Positions 6,287 through 6,924 of a DNA stretch of 6,924 nt are shown here, one piece after another. The notes beneath the pieces were generated by a model that worked only from the letters and a program-made list of their open reading frames with translations, was not told where the DNA came from and did not search any database. Origin of the DNA: an uncultured Porphyromonas sp. (lineage in GTDB: Bacteria; Bacteroidota; Bacteroidia; Bacteroidales; Porphyromonadaceae); assembly GCA_900554935.1 (NCBI GenBank), contig USJF01000067.1, positions 1-6,924 of the forward strand, given 5' to 3'. Positions within the stretch are counted from its first letter, which is position 1, and each line of letters opens with the position of its first letter. The position numbers and the translations under genes were made by a program.

Positions 6287-6922
6287 ATGGCACAAGTAAC
6301 ATTAGGCGGCAACGCCATTCATACCGTAGGAGAACTGCCAAAGGTAGGCAGCGTAGCTCCCGATTTCACCGTAGTTTATGGAGACCTCTCCGAGGGTAAG
6401 CTCTCCGACTTCAGAGGCCAGCGCGTAGTGATCAACATCTTCCCAAGTATCGATACTGGGGTTTGTGCACAGAGCGTCCGCACCTTCAATAAGCGTGCTT
6501 CTGAGGCTACTAATACTGTAGTCCTTGGTGTATCTCAAGACCTTCCTTTTGCTCTGGCTCGCTTTTGCGGTGCTGAGGGCATCGACAAGGTCAAGACCGG
6601 TTCGCTCTTCCGTAGCGACTTCGGCAAGGAGTACGACGCCGACCCGAACGGCAAGTACATCGAGGAGAAGGCCGCCATGTGCAAGCTGTTCTCCATCTAC
6701 TCCACCCGCATCGTGTCCGACGGCATGCTTGAGATCTTCGGTGGCGACGGCTACTTCGAGGACTCCCCCTACGGCCCCGTTGAGCGCATGTACCGCGACG
6801 CACGCGCCATGTGGCTTGAGGAAGGCGCTCCCACCGTCCAGCGCATCACCATCGCGCGCGGCGTGGACAAGCACGACGGCCATGTGGAGTACGCCGACTG
6901 GATCGCCGGCACCGCCCTGTAA
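6287..6922 (+). CDS. tpx: tpx (thiol peroxidase) 5' part joined in frame to an acyl-CoA dehydrogenase 3' end; probable chimera
   Basis: Residues 1-116 are a normal atypical 2-Cys thiol peroxidase, a periplasmic/cytosolic-type peroxiredoxin that reduces H2O2 and alkyl peroxides using thioredoxin. Evidence is the VAPDF motif at ~23-27 and the peroxidatic Cys60 in PSIDTGVC. The resolving Cys94 is in DLPFALARFC, and the segment VKTGSLFRSDFGKEY ends at 116. A full Tpx is ~165-168 residues and should continue with a GLLSRAV-type strand and a C-terminal helix; these ~50 residues are missing. Residues ~117-211 instead read as the C-terminus of an acyl-CoA dehydrogenase. Third-position GC rises to about 92% there. 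The ATG at 6287 with an AT-rich leader is a good start. I judge the 5' part to be real tpx and the fusion to be probably artefactual. The product as written would likely not fold as a peroxidase. Confidence 0.8.
   Translation: MAQVTLGGNAIHTVGELPKVGSVAPDFTVVYGDLSEGKLSDFRGQRVVINIFPSIDTGVCAQSVRTFNKRASEATNTVVLGVSQDLPFALARFCGAEGIDKVKTGSLFRSDFGKEYDADPNGKYIEEKAAMCKLFSIYSTRIVSDGMLEIFGGDGYFEDSPYGPVERMYRDARAMWLEEGAPTVQRITIARGVDKHDGHVEYADWIAGTAL
6635..6922 (+). other. C-terminal fragment of an acyl-CoA dehydrogenase from a high-GC source
   Basis: These 95 codons match the last helical domain of the acyl-CoA dehydrogenase family, flavoenzymes that oxidise acyl-CoA to enoyl-CoA. Seen in order are EEKAAMCKLF, a GGDGYFED turn, then PVERMYRDARAMWLEEG and TVQRITIARG. 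The Glu in LEEG (residue 179 of the joined frame) is at the usual catalytic-base position of the EGTxxxQR motif. The N-terminal and middle domains are absent. GC is about 65% (156/240 by count over 6661-6900) against about 52% in 6361-6600. Only 8 of 95 codons end in A/T. Composition points to an actinobacterium-like or other high-GC donor; the genus is not determinable. The stop codon lies 2 bases from the window end. Confidence 0.82.
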
Positions 6923-6924
6923 GC

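Noticed and set aside
6302..6883. Minus-strand 193-codon open frame antisense to the tpx/dehydrogenase frame
   Set aside because: It is a shadow of the sense frame. Long antisense frames are expected opposite the GC-rich segment, and the sense strand has clear family motifs.

Overview
The window looks like chromosomal DNA of a Bacteroidales bacterium, probably near Porphyromonas. The evidence is the moderate GC content, AT-rich starts without Shine-Dalgarno sequences, a TAnnTTTG -7 promoter box, a DUF6175-like secreted protein and a C-terminally Phe-ending outer-membrane barrel. There is one important exception. The last ~290 bases (from about 6635) are a high-GC coding segment (about 65% GC by hand count over 6661-6900) that does not belong with the rest.

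Left part (2-3161, + strand): four co-directional genes for exported envelope proteins. They are the 3' part of an outer-membrane beta-barrel protein, a small lipoprotein, a DUF6175-like secreted protein and a secreted protein with TPR-like helical repeats. The last three are packed 14 and 6 bp apart and end at a strong hairpin terminator. Their close spacing and shared export point to one envelope-assembly or envelope-maintenance operon of unknown function. This is the part of the window most likely to hold an uncharacterised system.

Middle (3249-5910): a minus-strand penicillin-binding-protein-4 type D-Ala-D-Ala carboxypeptidase (dacB) with all three active-site motifs. It converges on the left operon at the shared bidirectional terminator. 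It diverges from an AI-2E/PerM family membrane transporter gene. The 55-bp divergent spacer holds two facing -7 boxes that together form a near-palindrome.

Right part (5911-6922): a 376-bp intergenic region with a 23-bp-period array. It has four copies of AGTTTGTAACTC, each a small dyad, separated by 11-nt variable spacers. Some dyads show compensatory base changes. The array is followed by a pyrimidine-rich stretch and a hairpin/palindrome. Next comes tpx (thiol peroxidase), whose first ~116 codons are normal. The reading frame then passes without a stop into the C-terminus of an acyl-CoA dehydrogenase with about 92% G/C at third codon positions. The join lies in GGCAAGGAGTAC. It is most simply explained as an assembly or amplification chimera at a contig end, not as a natural fusion protein.
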